DNA of 64,000 nt from Cryptomeria japonica (GCF_030272615.1 NC_081412.1:542334335-542398334), one strand, 5' to 3'; positions 10,801-22,089 are shown, counted from the stretch's first letter. Translations and numbers: made by a program. Notes: generated from the sequence alone by a model not told the origin.

Positions 10801-13800
10801 CTGTAGGGGTTTCATATTCTTCTGTCGCTTCGTATGGCACATTAAGATCATGCACTGGTGTAGGAACATTGGCTCCTCTGGCATGAGGATTAGCTGGCCT
10901 TTCAAGTACTGCTCCATTTTGCATCAATTTTAATTCCCATAGCTAGCAGATTACATTTAGAGTAAGATATTAGCATGTACATAATACACACCCATAGATC
11001 AGTTTTTTAAATGTTTACTCAAGCTTTCTTCAGAAATTCAAAACATAAGTTGATACATGTATAGTTTAAGAATATCCCACCACAGATTTACTTCACAAAA
11101 TTCACATTGGCATTTAAAAATGTCATGTCATCAATTTACAAAGTGTCTAATAAGCTTTTATATTCCACATGCTATCCAATCAATGCACAACAACCAAACA
11201 GGTTAAATTAAAAATATGTCTTATATGTAAAACACACAAGCTTGAGAACTATGCATTTTCTCTTCTAAAATTTAGAATTATCCATTTTACATCTTTGAAG
11301 TCCTCAATCTCCCAATGGATGGAGGATTCCAGTCTGATACATAACGTGTAATGCTTATTCAATTAAGCTTGACAATTCCCACAATTATTAATCTCGATAA
11401 CCATGGATTATCACTGCTGTTAAATAGGCTTTCCTCTTGGATGGCATATTGTTTAAATAATGTTATATGAACTAATTTCATAGTGATTAAAATTAGCTTC
11501 AAGAAGAAGTTTCAAATCCTACATATGTGAAAGCCTGCATGGGTTATTTTGACACATTTAGTATAACAAAAATTTGATGATTGAACCATCCAAAGCAAAA
11601 ATCATGATAAATTTTTTTTTATTCTCACATGATTGATTTAATGTCTTGATATCTCTCTTGGAAATTTGGATGAGTACTGAAATCTCAAATACATGTCAAG
11701 TTTACTCATTACTCTATACAAGCACACAAACTTCATGCTCACAAGCATACTGGATTTTGGTCTGAATAGAGGAATAATCTACCCTTCAACTACATGAAAC
11801 CCCTTGTTGATGGCTAGATTTGTCCCTATCATTTTCTACAATAAATAATCGAAATAGAATACAAGCATTTAGTAAGCAGTCAAAAATTGAAACATCATAG
11901 CAATCTTCAAGGGTATCATGCAAGAAAGCCCTTGACCCACAAAGAAAAACAGATGGCTAAGTTTCTGAAATTTAGCCACCACATGCTCAATTTTGTTTTT
12001 TAGAATCTTTGCATAGCAGCAAGCCAAATATGATTAAATGTTTTCCCAAAATATTTAATAGAACTGTTAGAAGTACGGTTGTCGTTGCACCAAAAGATCG
12101 ACCTGTTAATGCCCGATACAACCACTAGACTTATAAAATCCACAGGAGGTGGTTACGCCATGTCACAAACCCAAGCGATGCGCTACATAGCACAAGGAAA
12201 CCAAGGGCACACACCTTGCAACAATCCCCCCCAACGCAAGCGCGGGGGTTTGAACCTATGACCCAAGCTTTGATACCACTTGTTAGAAGTACGGTTGCCG
12301 TTGCACCAAAAAATCGACCTGTTAATACCCGATACAACCACTAGACTTATGGAATCCACAGGAGGCAGTTAAGCCATGTCACAAAACCAAGCGATGCGCT
12401 GCACAGCACAAGGAGACCAAGGGCGCACACCTTGCAACAAAAGCAACTTTTGCAATTGACTATCTTTTTCTATAGAATAATAAATCAATCATTACAATCT
12501 GGTCCATCACCACAAAATTCTTCACCTTTTCTACTTCTATTATAGCATATTCTATATATTTTTATGATGATGATTGATCAAGAAAAGACATGATTAGTGT
12601 TCTCTCTTTCCTTAAACATGTCCCTTCAATTTGGAGGAAAATTTCTACCAATCTTTCCTAATGCATCTATTTTTGAATATTTTCTCACATGAAGCATCAT
12701 GCATTAGATGGGAGAAATACTACGTAACCAAGAGACGCGTCTCCAACCCCCCAAGACGCGTCTCGAAGACGGAGATGCATCTTTGGTACCAAAGACATTC
12801 CCAGAGACTCAACAAAATGTCTGGGCACTCAGCAAGAAGAATTTTGTCGTCTCCTGCCATTTCCCACTCCAACTGAGGCATCTCCTAACGAGAAAAGAGG
12901 AAATGTACGAAAAAAGCTTTGACAAAATGTTCGCTTGGTGTCCAACCCCACAAGACGCGTCTCGGAGACGGAGATGCATCTTTGGTACCAAAGACATTCC
13001 CAGAGACTCGACAAAATGTCTGGGCACTCAGCAAGAAGAATTTTGTCGTCTCCTGCCATTTCCCACTCCAACTGAGGCATCTCCTGACAGGAAAAGAGGA
13101 AATGTACGTAAAAAGCTTGACAAAATGTTCGCTTGGTGTTGTTTTATGCCAAAAAAGACCAACTTTTCTTAGACACGGGACAGATGCAGGATGCACGTTC
13201 ATTGTTCATTATTTTTTTCCTTGAGCATTGCCATTTTATTGTCTAGGCATTGCCAGCAGTATAAGCAATTCTATTTTCAATTTTTATTCAATTTCAAAAA
13301 AAATATTAAACTTTAACACTGTTTGTTTTCAAAGTTCTACGTCATGATATTTTCTGGAAATTATTAAATTATATTAAAAAAAAGCATCTCCAAGTACCTC
13401 GTCTCCTATTTTTTAAAATAAGCCGTACCGATACTGGTGCCAGTCTCCGGAGTCTCCAAGTACCCCCATCTCCTGGTGACCTTGGAGAAACATGAATAAA
13501 GAAATTCAAACTGTACCTACCTTTATGCTGACATTAGAAAATTATGTTTCAATTCTATAAGGTTCTCAGTATTAATACATGAGAGTTAAATTTTAAATTT
13601 TCTTTTCAATAATGTAAATCACAAACTTTTTCTCTAATACAATTCATGTTATCAAATACAAGTTGATAAAACTTACAGTCACTGGAGACGAAATACATCT
13701 CATATATGGGAGACTGGGATAGTAGGGGGCACCATTTTTCAAACACTGTGTCATAAGGTACTAGTAGTCAGAAATACATGCTTCAGAACATTAGTGTTGT

Positions 13801-16800
13801 GTGGCAGGATATAGCAAGAGGCACGGCAGAAAATGGTATAAAATACACCACAAGATGCTAGGAAACATAAGAATAAGCTTTTTGATGTCTGAAAATGTGC
13901 CTATCCTTGATTATTGTAAATTGCACCAAAATGCAGCCTGTTTTGTGTGTCAGGGTCATGAGAAGTCTCTCAGTTCATATAATAAAAACAATCCACATCT
14001 AAATTGATTTACTGCTAGGAAGAAAAAATGATAATTTATTTATATTGGCACATTCAGTATAACTCCATGAAACAATCTTTTCAGCAGCTGCAGGATTCGT
14101 ACTCTATTGAGAGTTCCTAGTTCATTCCTATATACATATGCAAGGTTCAATACTGCCAAACAAGATTGCTCTCACAAATTGCAACTTTGTTTTTTTGTTA
14201 GGGCAATGATCTATACTAACTCTCTCACTGTGAAACCGAACACATGTCATAGTGGGTTTCTAACAAATGGAATCGTGCTCCTTAATGCAACAAAGTCAAA
14301 AAATTCCATTTATTCACATGCACTTATACAGATCTCAATAACATTAAGTCAAACTTCACATAAGCCAGAGGATCACTTCAAATATTTTTGAATTAGCTTA
14401 CAGCTACAGCTTATCTAATTTATTCAAAACTTGCACTACATTTTGTCAAGAAATTCTAAAGATATAAATCAGAATAATTATTCAAACCAAGCAGCACATC
14501 CTACAATCTAAGGAAAACTTCTTGCACCATAACATTTAGTGATGCTCACCAATATACACGAGGTAATCACGTGATCCTGCTGGTGTCAATGCACTAAAGC
14601 TTAGCATAAGAGTGGCATTACACAACTCAGTGTAAAAACAATGTAGGTGTATAACTAAAACTCAAAATAACGGCAACTCAAGTCTTCTGGATTGTTGAAT
14701 AATTCTTGAATCTTGACACATGTTAGATCATGACCCAAATCTGGAACCAGTATAACTAAAGTACCAAGCCACCCCGGCCATACCCAGATCTGAAACCAGT
14801 TCATACCCAGACCAAATTTGGGGCTGGAATATCTGTGGATCTGCACAACGCGTAGAGAAAAAAATGGCAGGTTCATCCTGAACAAACCCGGGAAGAACTT
14901 AAATGAATCCAGCTAGATCCATCACAAACTCACATGAAAAAAACACTAATTTTAAATTTTTTTGGGTTCATTTTTTTATGATGACTTTGACTGTGAATAT
15001 GACAGCATATTTGTGGTAAGCTTCTGTTATTCATTGAAGATGAATCATCATTAACCTACATGCAAAAAATATCATTCACTGTCGTCCTCCATCATCACTA
15101 CGGTGTCCTTTCTCAGCTGAGCATATCAGTCATACAAGGAGATCATTCACTTTCATCCTCCATCACCCATCATCTGCTGTTTTCAGAACTTTGCCCACCC
15201 AGTGCCCCCCATTTTTCAACAATTTTTGTTTCAGCAGAATACAAAAATAATAAAATCCTATCAATTAATCTTTCTTTCAATCATTCTATTGCAATGTTAC
15301 CCCGAGTTTCCGGGACGGGGACGGGGACGGGGATTGCAGGGGACGGCGGGACGCGTTTCCGGGACGGCAAATTTTTTTGCCAAATTTGGGGACGGCTATA
15401 TAAAATATAGGAAAAATTTAAAATATATAAGAAAATTTCAAAATTCTAAATGTTCATATGAAAACATGGATAAAGCATGCATACATACATTATATTCATA
15501 TGAAAACAATAAAACATGGATATAGCATGTGCATGATACTATGAAAAGTTGAAGACATTTTAGAATGTAAATTCTGAACATACAACATTGTTAATACTCA
15601 ATAGACAATATGCAATTATGCATTCATAAATCAGAATTTCAATTCATTCACATTGTCAATATGCATATCATAATAGATATTAAAGAAATAACATACAAAA
15701 TGTCAAAACAAAGCGGTTAAATTTTCCCTACTTCTATCGACGCAGTTTCCCCCCATATTTTTCAACAGGGGTTTGGGGGCAGCGCCCCCAAGGTGGGGTC
15801 AAGGGGCATCGCCCTGCGAGGCCAAAAAAACTTATTCTTTAATAAAAGCGTTGGGTGTTATTTTTCTATTAACTCGCCGAGTTTGGCGATTTTTGGGCGA
15901 TTTTCTAATCTCTGTGTCAAAATGCCCAAAGGCTACACTGCTGCCATATAGTTTCATTGTCAAAATTATGAATTAAATTAAAGTTATCTTTTAATTTTTT
16001 TATTTTTAATAACAATTTGAATTAATAAGGGGCCTATAGTAGAAAAAAAATTTTAAAAATTGAAAATACAACTTTATTTATTTTTTTAATATTTTTTAAT
16101 GGCCTTAGATATGGGGGACGGATTGGGGACGTCCCAGCCGTCCCCGGGACGTACGGACGTCCCCCAGAGCTAGGGCAGGCATCCCCCCGTTTCGGGGACG
16201 TCCCCTCAAAATACAAGGCAATTTGGGGATGGGGGAAACATCCCCTGGCCGTCCCCAAGTCCCCGAAATGTCCCCGGGACGGGGACGAGGGTTTTCAGGT
16301 CGGGGACGCATCCCCGGGTAACTCTGTTCTATTGATTAAAAATGTACCATATGATAAATTGTGAAGTTCTAAAAGATAAATATCCTACGACTATTATTAA
16401 ATTAATAAATTTGTGATAATGTTTTATTTTTAAAGAATTTGTTACGTATTTACTTATTAAGGAAAAACCTTTTATGGTTTACCATTTAAATATAAACACT
16501 TTGCATGTAATGAGAATACGGATATAATATATTAACGATTTTTATATTTTTTTTTGTACATACAAACCCAACCCAAAAAAACAAATTGTTGCACCCACCA
16601 ACTGAACCTGAACTGGCTACTTAGCTGTATTACCATCTTTATTTTCAATGTTTAGTCTTTTAAACTTTGATTACTTAGAGTCATGGGCTACATGGGTTAG
16701 ACTACTTCAATTTCTTGAAGATTGTCTCTTATCTTCTATGTTTCTCAAGTTCGGTTCCTTTAAGCTCATCTCTGTTAATGTTTGTTTCTATATGATAGTG

Positions 16801-18065
16801 TTGTATTTTAAACCTCTTTATCAATAAATGGGAAAACGATTACTGACAAAAGAAGAGAATATTTCCTCTTGCTACTAAATTAAAGAAAAGCTTAAGTGAA
16901 AATTATATTTTCTTTATACTCTGTAAGGATTTAATAGGTGATTTCCCTAAATTCATTGTTTTTCAAAGCATTTAAAATTGACATATTTGGTTTAAGATGT
17001 TTTCTTTTAACTCCACTTCCTTTTTAGATAGTCAAGCTAGCAATTCTCAAATATCATATTGTGTTTTAAACCCATGAAAAACCAGTACATACAACTTACA
17101 AATGGCCGTGCCAATTTTGACCCAACTTGTAATAATCAACGTTTTCCTCCAACACGGCCAGACTAAAGATCTGGCAGCTGGATTTAGACTAATCAAGTGT
17201 GTGACCAAATCAAGATTATGAAAGAAACTGTGGTTTGGAATTAGAATTGGCATAAATTCGACAAGAGAGGAGTACCACTTGTATTACTCAATTTTATGTA
17301 GCTTTTGTAACAAAAGTTCTGTTGCTTCAATTCACTGTTAATTGGTAAGTCTATAAAGCTGGAACTGGGGTCCCAGTGTTACGTTCAGCGGTGACGTTGA
17401 TGGAACCACCGAGGGAAATCCCCTCTGCAATCAGAATTTGACGTGTTTTACTACCCAATATTACACATTAAAATGTTTTGCGGGATTTAATCTGGGGCTT
17501 GCGTGGCAAAGACCCGGTTGCATAATTCCCAGCTAATGTTTGGGTAAACATTTAGGTAGAGCGTGTAAGCGATTAAACTTAAGTTCGGATGAACTACAAC
17601 TAACGAAAAACAATGTCAGCCAGAATGTGCTCAAGTCAATAAACCATCCGAGCTTCCATGGCACAACCCCTTGCTCAGAAGCCCCCGTAACATGGTAAAC
17701 TATTAAAATCGTATCCAACTAGCTATGAGTGTGTGTGTGGGATGCAGTATATCCCAATCGTAGTATCTAGGAAAAATTTTACCCAGCACTAAAATTTTAC
17801 AAAATCAAGAAAGAAAAAATCAAAACAAACCAGCTAAGACCAAAACAACCACGGACATCTATTCCCTTGGGAAAGAGAAATCAAAACAAACCAGGTACAG
17901 ACAAAACAAAATTTATTTGATTTCCCAGTGTAAAGCGAGAAGAAAAGAACAAACCTCTTGCACTTCAGTAAGAACACTGTCATCAACTCCCTCACTTCGG
18001 AATTGATCTCGCAATTTTTTGACAACATCTTCCACCACGTTCACATACACGGTGGAAGTCGTCAT
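4719..18065 (-). CDS. TFIIA-L: Transcription factor IIA large subunit (alpha/beta), 5' six exons
   Basis: TFIIA stabilises TBP on the TATA box in the nucleus; its large subunit pairs with TFIIA-gamma. Exons on the minus strand: 18065-17955, 10942-10781, 10543-10391, 10157-10103, 9936-9878 and 4847-4719. All have GT/AG borders and phases 0,0,0,1,0, giving about 223 uninterrupted residues. Residues 1-50 (MTTSTVYVNVVEDVVKKL..., LWELKLMQNG) form the N-terminal helical-bundle region. Next come HDLNVPYE, EEYETPTAEMLFPP, a Thr/Pro-rich linker with TPLPGIQ and SDYTTVPEPG, WMNQRPLGVDVNI, and GKRKRED...YIPQQDGAGD. These blocks occur in the same order in plant TFIIA-L proteins. The acidic region and C-terminal beta-barrel (roughly the last 150 residues of the family) are absent and presumed left of the window. 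Introns of 7.0 and 5.0 kb are filled with mobile elements. No stop or frameshift is seen, so the gene looks functional. Confidence 0.93.
5827..6558 (+). mobile_element. SINE-like retroposon with tRNA-type promoter and poly-A tail
   Basis: Flanked by a perfect 15-bp duplication, AAAGTATAATAGTTT, at 5812-5826 and 6559-6573; the right copy directly follows an A-run. Around 5948-6010 lie GCAGTGCAACGGTAGTTGC (box-A-like, as in plant tRNA-derived SINEs) and GTGTTCGATTCC (box B), spaced as in a tRNA. The tRNA-like start, target duplication and A-tail identify LINE-mobilised retroposition. At about 730 bp it is long for a SINE, partly because it includes a purine-rich minisatellite. About 120 bp precede the tRNA-like part, so it may be a composite. 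No protein frame is credible. Confidence 0.75.
6265..6420 (+). repeat. Purine-rich minisatellite inside the SINE-like element
   Basis: Repeats of GATATAAGGAGATG / GGAGTGATAAGG with a period near 40 bp, three to four imperfect units. The leucine/serine/histidine-rich reading frames opposite are by-products of this repeat. Confidence 0.7.
9878..9936 (-). CDS. TFIIA-L: TFIIA-L exon 5
   Basis: 59 nt, acceptor ACATCAG|CTTATG, donor ACAAAG|GTACAT. With the leftover G of exon 4 it encodes AYEEGRDEDDAGISQPPMTK, the acidic GRDE stretch that follows VDVN in the family. Confidence 0.9.
10103..10157 (-). CDS. TFIIA-L: TFIIA-L exon 4
   Basis: 55 nt, acceptor GACTACAG|CAACAG, donor ATATTG|GTGAGT, ending in phase 1. 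Encodes QQPSAWMNQRPLGVDVNI, matching the family's SPWMNQRPLGVDVN motif. Confidence 0.92.
10391..10543 (-). CDS. TFIIA-L: TFIIA-L exon 3
   Basis: 51 codons, acceptor TTTTACAG|ACACCT, donor TATATG|GTAAGA. Encodes TPLETPMQTPLPGIQEP and a linker ending KLGRPAPYM, matching the TPLxTPLPG...PSPYM region of the family. Confidence 0.93.
10781..10942 (-). CDS. TFIIA-L: TFIIA-L exon 2
   Basis: 54 codons, acceptor GCTAG|CTATGG, donor CCGCCG|GTATGT. Encodes LWELKLMQNGAVLERP, completing the N-terminal helical region, and then HDLNVPYEATEEYETPT and AEMLFPP, the most conserved block of plant TFIIA-L. Confidence 0.95.
12065..12439 (-). mobile_element. TRIM/SMART-type miniature LTR retrotransposon (375 bp)
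   Basis: Two direct repeats of 159 bp (12065-12223 and 12281-12439), each starting TGTTAGAAGTACGG and ending CACCTTGCAACA, flank a 57-bp interior. On the minus strand the interior starts 2 nt after the right-hand repeat with TGGTATCAAAGC, close to the initiator-Met tRNA primer-binding site TGGTATCAGAGC. It ends with a G-run (TTGGGGGGGAT) abutting the left repeat, a polypurine tract. LTR, PBS, PPT and LTR with no coding room define a TRIM, in the small size class called SMART. Target duplication is not clear (AGAAC versus AAAGC). The two LTRs differ at roughly a dozen positions. Confidence 0.85.
12720..13484. mobile_element. Non-autonomous hAT-like transposon (765 bp)
   Basis: Flanked by GAGAAATA (12712-12719) and GAGAAACA (13485-13492), an 8-bp duplication with one mismatch. 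The ends CTACGTAACCAAGAGACG and, inverted from the right, CAAGGTCACCAGGAGATG form imperfect terminal inverted repeats resembling those at 15292 and 3598. The interior includes a 199-bp tandem duplication and GAGACGCGTCTC palindromes, and no transposase. Confidence 0.65.
12742..13139. repeat. 199-bp tandem duplication within the hAT-like element
   Basis: Copies at 12742-12940 and 12941-13139 both start TCCAACCCC and contain AGACGCGTCTCG and TTTGGTACCAAAGACATTCC, ending GTTCGCTTGGTGT. They differ by few substitutions, so the duplication is recent relative to the element. Overlapping 80-150-codon frames across it are by-products. Confidence 0.9.
15292..16326. mobile_element. Non-autonomous hAT-like transposon (1035 bp)
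   Basis: Perfect 8-bp target duplication TTCTATTG (15284-15291 and 16327-16334). The left end starts CAATGTTACCCCGAG; the right end, inverted, starts CAGAGTTACCCGGGG. Both subterminal regions (about 80 bp left, 220 bp right) are dense in GGGACG / CGTCCC motifs, while the centre is AT-rich. No transposase frame. Confidence 0.88.
17955..18065 (-). CDS. TFIIA-L: TFIIA-L exon 1 (start codon)
   Basis: 37 codons from ATG at 18065-18063, beginning MTTSTVYVNVVEDVV and ending TEVQE, then donor GAG|GTTTGT. The VYVNVVEDVVxKLRDxF pattern matches the first helix of plant TFIIA large subunits, where the protein starts about this far upstream. No better in-frame ATG lies closer to the TATA-like element. 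Confidence 0.92.
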
Positions 18066-18395
18066 TTCACCAGATTTGTTTTCCCTTATTCAACCTTTCC
18101 ACAGCAATGTCCTCTAACAAGGGCTTTTCACACGGCAATGGCTTCCAATTAGGGTTTTTAGGGTTTCCAGAATCCTGTAAGCAGCGAGTGAAGGGAACAG
18201 AGGATGAAATGAGAAATGAATTGAGTAGAAAGATAGGGGGTCATAAGGAGAAGAGGGTAGAGAGAGAGAGAGATTATATGGGAATTAAGAATGAATATAA
18301 ATACGTTTGCATCCTTTTAAAGGAAGACCCAGAGGCGACATTGGGTCACATGCCCTAAATTTATATCCGCTAATTATGACGTGGCACGTGCCCCA
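18066..18395 (-). promoter_or_regulatory. TFIIA-L: TFIIA-L promoter and 5' UTR
   Basis: Reading on the minus strand: a GCACGTGCCACGTC block with a G-box CACGTG at 18390-18385, then TATAAAT at 18365-18359 about 20 bp downstream. A second TATA-like TATTTATATTC lies near 18295, and a CT-repeat (18260-18275) typical of plant 5' UTRs follows. A start site around 18330 would give a leader of about 265 nt. Motif order is seen; the start site is inferred. Confidence 0.6.
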
Positions 18396-19987
18396 CACTC
18401 GGGGCCGATAGCATAATTCAAGGGGTTTTTTTTATAGTGTGCAGATATTTATACACCCACACCTTTTGTTTCTTTGTGGAAGTATTTATACCTAGCTTCT
18501 ATATTTTTTTTAAATAAATAGTTGGTGGTAGCGCTTGATTGGGGTACACGCTTCTTGTCTTTTGGAACCAGGGTTTGAGTGGATTTTTCAAATCTTCTTG
18601 GGTGTAAAAGTGGTTGAGAATTTATTAATTAAATATGTGTAGTAAAAAAATATTATTATATTTTTTGTTTTTGTTTTTGGATTTATTTTGATCAATTGTT
18701 TTTAATGTAATGATTATGGTATAAGTGGCATGTTTTTTTTAGCATAAAAGTTGATAAATAATGCAAGTCTAATTTAATCGTATATGGTTGCATTCATATG
18801 ACCTAGTTTTAATCTTTAGTTTACTTTATTTTTTATATCTATATCAAATCTACATGCATGAAAATGACAGTAGCTCATTTGTGTAGCACAACAATGACCT
18901 AAGAACTTCCAAATTCAAGTTTAAATTTGGACCTAAGTTGCCTTTCTAACTAGTTGGTATTTATCGGCTCAAGTGGAAAATGTGTTAACTTGTGTGGTAG
19001 AGTGTTGTATAAAAGGAAAAACTTTAATCGCATTTCATCCATTAAGGAGTTACTACTTAGAAGAAAGATTCACTCGTGAAGAATATTACATCAACATCTA
19101 CATTAGGAACGAATTGGGGCATTGCTTGTTATTTTGTATTTTTGTTACAAATTTTAAAATTAGAATATAAGGGTTTAACCAAAGGAGAAAGTTGTTGCTT
19201 AACAAACTCCCAAAGGTGTTCATTAACACTTCCTATTCTACAAATTCAAATTCTAGGAAACAAGGCAAACATATTCCAAGTGACTAAAAAGATCAAGTTC
19301 ATGTTTACACCTACACATATTGAATCTACAAGAGAGGTTCATTCCTAAGGGTAAAAAGTTCAATTTTTCAAGCGCAAATTGAACCCATGACAAGGATAGT
19401 AGATTCGGTTTTCTATTAGAACTTTACTATCACAAATATTATTCCTAAGCAAATAAATAATTGTAGATACTAATATACAACACGTAACTTGGCATCACTC
19501 ACAAATCTATTCTTGACCCCTCTTTTGTCATTTTTAGGAGCATAATTGGTTTTGTTCTTGTCTCAACACTTTAAATTAAGGTTAATTCTTTGCTTATATT
19601 GAATTCTTGCTTCACTCTAGTTTATTTATACAAGAAGTTTGTTTTGCCTCTACATTATTGGTGAAATCTAATCTTAACAACTTAGTTCTTATTCTTAGGG
19701 TTTTATTTTTTATTATTTTATTTCATTTTTAGAATTTTTTGTTTTAGAGTTTTATATCAATATCTTTTTCATGTTTTGTCATTTTTATCTATTTAGGTTT
19801 TATGCATTGAGTTAATGTCAAAGACTCATTATCATTTACTCTCCCTCTAAGAAAAAGTGTTTAGATCAATCCTACAATAGCAAATATTCAAGCTGAAATG
19901 AAACCTTAGATGGTATGATGGATAACATCGATATTGAAGAAGAAAAATTCGATTGTGAAATATATTTAGATAAATCAAATAGGCGAA
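18396..19987. other. Intergenic, no gene recognised
   Basis: AT-rich spacer between the TFIIA-L promoter and the first LTR of the B array. Short ORFs near 18.97-19.35 kb have no family signature. Confidence 0.5.
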
Positions 19988-21171
19988 TGTAATGTGACCA
20001 AAGTGTATTGGTGGGTGAAAAATGTGTGAATGGGAGATCAAAAGGAAAACTACCCATTCCCTCCAAGAAGAGATGAGAGTTTCACTATAGATTTCCCTTC
20101 AAACACTTTTCACCTAATTACATTGGAAGAGGAGAGGAAAATTCACTAGATTCAATCTCCAAAGAAAAAGATAAAATTCTGAGTGAAATGGGAATGAAAA
20201 GCTAATCCCCTCTTCCTATTTGATATGGAAAGGAATTGAATGAATTGTGTAGAGCAAAAGCGACAAAGAACTTATTATAACTTGAGATGGAGTATGGGAT
20301 GAATTTGTGCACCAGGATCTGGCAGTAATATGTCGAGACGAAGCCGCCTTGCAAATTTGAGGAAAAGTTGCCTGGATCGTGGCAGGAATGTACATGGTCC
20401 TCTGAAAAATTCGCGAAACGAAAGTGTTTTTCCGCCTCTGTAAATGGAGCCCGAATCTGAAAGTACAGTTGCGCATTTGCAACCTACACACAGAAAAGAG
20501 AGGAAAATGGGTTGGGATTGGGGGTTTGCCTTCAGGTCAAACCCCAATTTTGGAATTAACCAAGTAATGAAAGAAAGTACTTGCAAGTAGATGTAAATGA
20601 AAGACTGAAATGTAAATCACCTCAAGGGAGGTTATAATAGCAATGTTGATAGAAATGCTTGTGTGGAATTTAATGTTGGAATCAATCTCTTCTTCAATGA
20701 TTGAATCCTTGACTTGAATGCAACACCTAGCCTTGAAGGGAGACTTGAGAATGCTCAAAGCTAGAAAGGAATGCTTGAATGTTTGATCGCAATTTTATCC
20801 AACTTGACCAACATACCACTTACCCAAATGAGAGGGCAAATGCAACTTAAATACATGTCAATAAGGGTTAATAAAACTGATTTTCGCCACAAGTCGACAT
20901 CGGGGAAGTTTCCCGCTCACTGCACAATCTACAATGCATGCTTATGAAAGGTCATGCCCCAAAATAGGGTAGGGAAAAGGGTGCCTCGCCCCTATCCTAC
21001 CCCTTTCTCCAGGGCAGATTGTAGACAGGGTGGTATGGAGGCCAAGGGAGAAGCAGATTTCGAGGGTTGAGCAGTCTCCGGTCTCCGATTAGGCTAGAGG
21101 ATTTGATCTCGCGTGTGTGAGGACCCTAATGCGGTCAAAAATTGTTAGGGTCACAATTTTATGACACTACA
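19988..21171 (-). mobile_element. B-family LTR1 (3'-type)
   Basis: TGTAATGTGACC...GACACTACA on the plus strand, so TGTAGTGTCATAAAATTG...TTACA in element sense. A purine-rich tract directly follows on the plus strand, identifying this as the 3' end of a minus-strand element. It includes the 27-nt dyad (20374-20400) and a TTTTCTGTGTGTAG|GTTGCA splice-acceptor-like site. A hand comparison of about 230 bp with LTR2 gave roughly 7% differences. Confidence 0.92.
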
Positions 21172-21190
21172 TTTAGCCCTCACTTTAGCG
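21172..21190 (-). other. Polypurine tract of B unit 1
   Basis: In element sense the sequence reads GCTAAAGTGAGGGCTAAA immediately before the LTR start TGTAGTGTC. The same tract precedes LTR2, LTR3 and LTR4, as CTAAAATGGGGGCTAAA or CTAAAGTGGGGG variants. Confidence 0.85.
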
Positions 21191-22089
21191 GGAGTATGAG
21201 CGGACACCAATACTGTCGGTAAAGTACAAGGAAACAAGATTGAAAGACTTTTACCATTTCACGGAGGCAAGATGCGCCAAGCCCCCAGTGGACTTAGGAT
21301 CTTACGACTTTGATTGAAAAAGTAAAAGGGAAGATCGAGAAGGAGAGAACCATGACTACAAGTAGCAAAGTTCCCCTCGCTATGAGTCATGAAAGCAAGG
21401 ATACCAAAGATTACAAAGCAAAATAAAGTTCACTAAGTAATTCTAAGTATCAAGAAGGAAAATATGAGTGGAGTGTATGCCCCCATGTTAAAGCGATCGT
21501 ACACGCCTTATCGGGAGCGATTGCTTTAAGGTAGGATACACCCAAGAGAGAGAGAAGAGAGGAAGCATGTTATCGCAAGGATTTAGCCCCCAATCGAGGA
21601 ATAAACCCAAGGATAATGAACACAAAACATGAGGTACGAGGTAGTTTCGCTTTCCTCGAGGTCAGTATGTTGTATGATAACTCATATATATCATATATGT
21701 TTGTGCATATAATAATCGTCATTCCCCAAAGAAGGACACTACCTTGGAAGAAAGGGAAGAGAGGATGTCTTTCGAGTCAACATGAAAGAGACCAAGAAAA
21801 GATCTCAATGCTTTGCATCGTCCCCAAGTAGGCATTAAGGGGATAATAGAAGAACAATGATACACATAGAAGAATGGTCACAAAAGAGCGAGAAAGGAGA
21901 GAAAGAGAATATCTACAACGCTAATATTGTTAATCTAGCACGACATCCACCTCCCAATCTTGTTGGTCACTATTTCGGGAAGGCGAGCAACATTTTAGAG
22001 GAGCGACATCGAGCACAGCAGATGGAGCTATCACAAGATCCAAACAAGGACTATGCTCATGTTGTAAGTCACTTTGTTCGATTCTAGGG

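Larger units (their letters stand above)
10943..17954 (-). other. TFIIA-L: TFIIA-L intron 1 (7.0 kb)
   Basis: Donor GAG|GTTTGT and acceptor TGCTAG|CTATGG. It carries a TRIM-type element (12065-12439) and two hAT-like elements (12720-13484, 15292-16326). I see nothing definable at 10943-12064, 13493-15283 and 16335-17954. Confidence 0.85.

Noticed and set aside
12708-13224. Overlapping 80-154 codon ORFs on both strands
   Set aside because: Frames run through the 199-bp tandem duplication of a hAT-like element; the same peptide repeats in several frames.
15773-15976. A short ORF in the hAT-like element at 15.3-16.3 kb
   Set aside because: No transposase motif, and the frame is driven by GC-rich subterminal repeats.
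18973-19348. Short ORFs as a gene upstream of TFIIA-L
   Set aside because: No recognisable domain, start context or splice pattern; AT-rich intergenic background.
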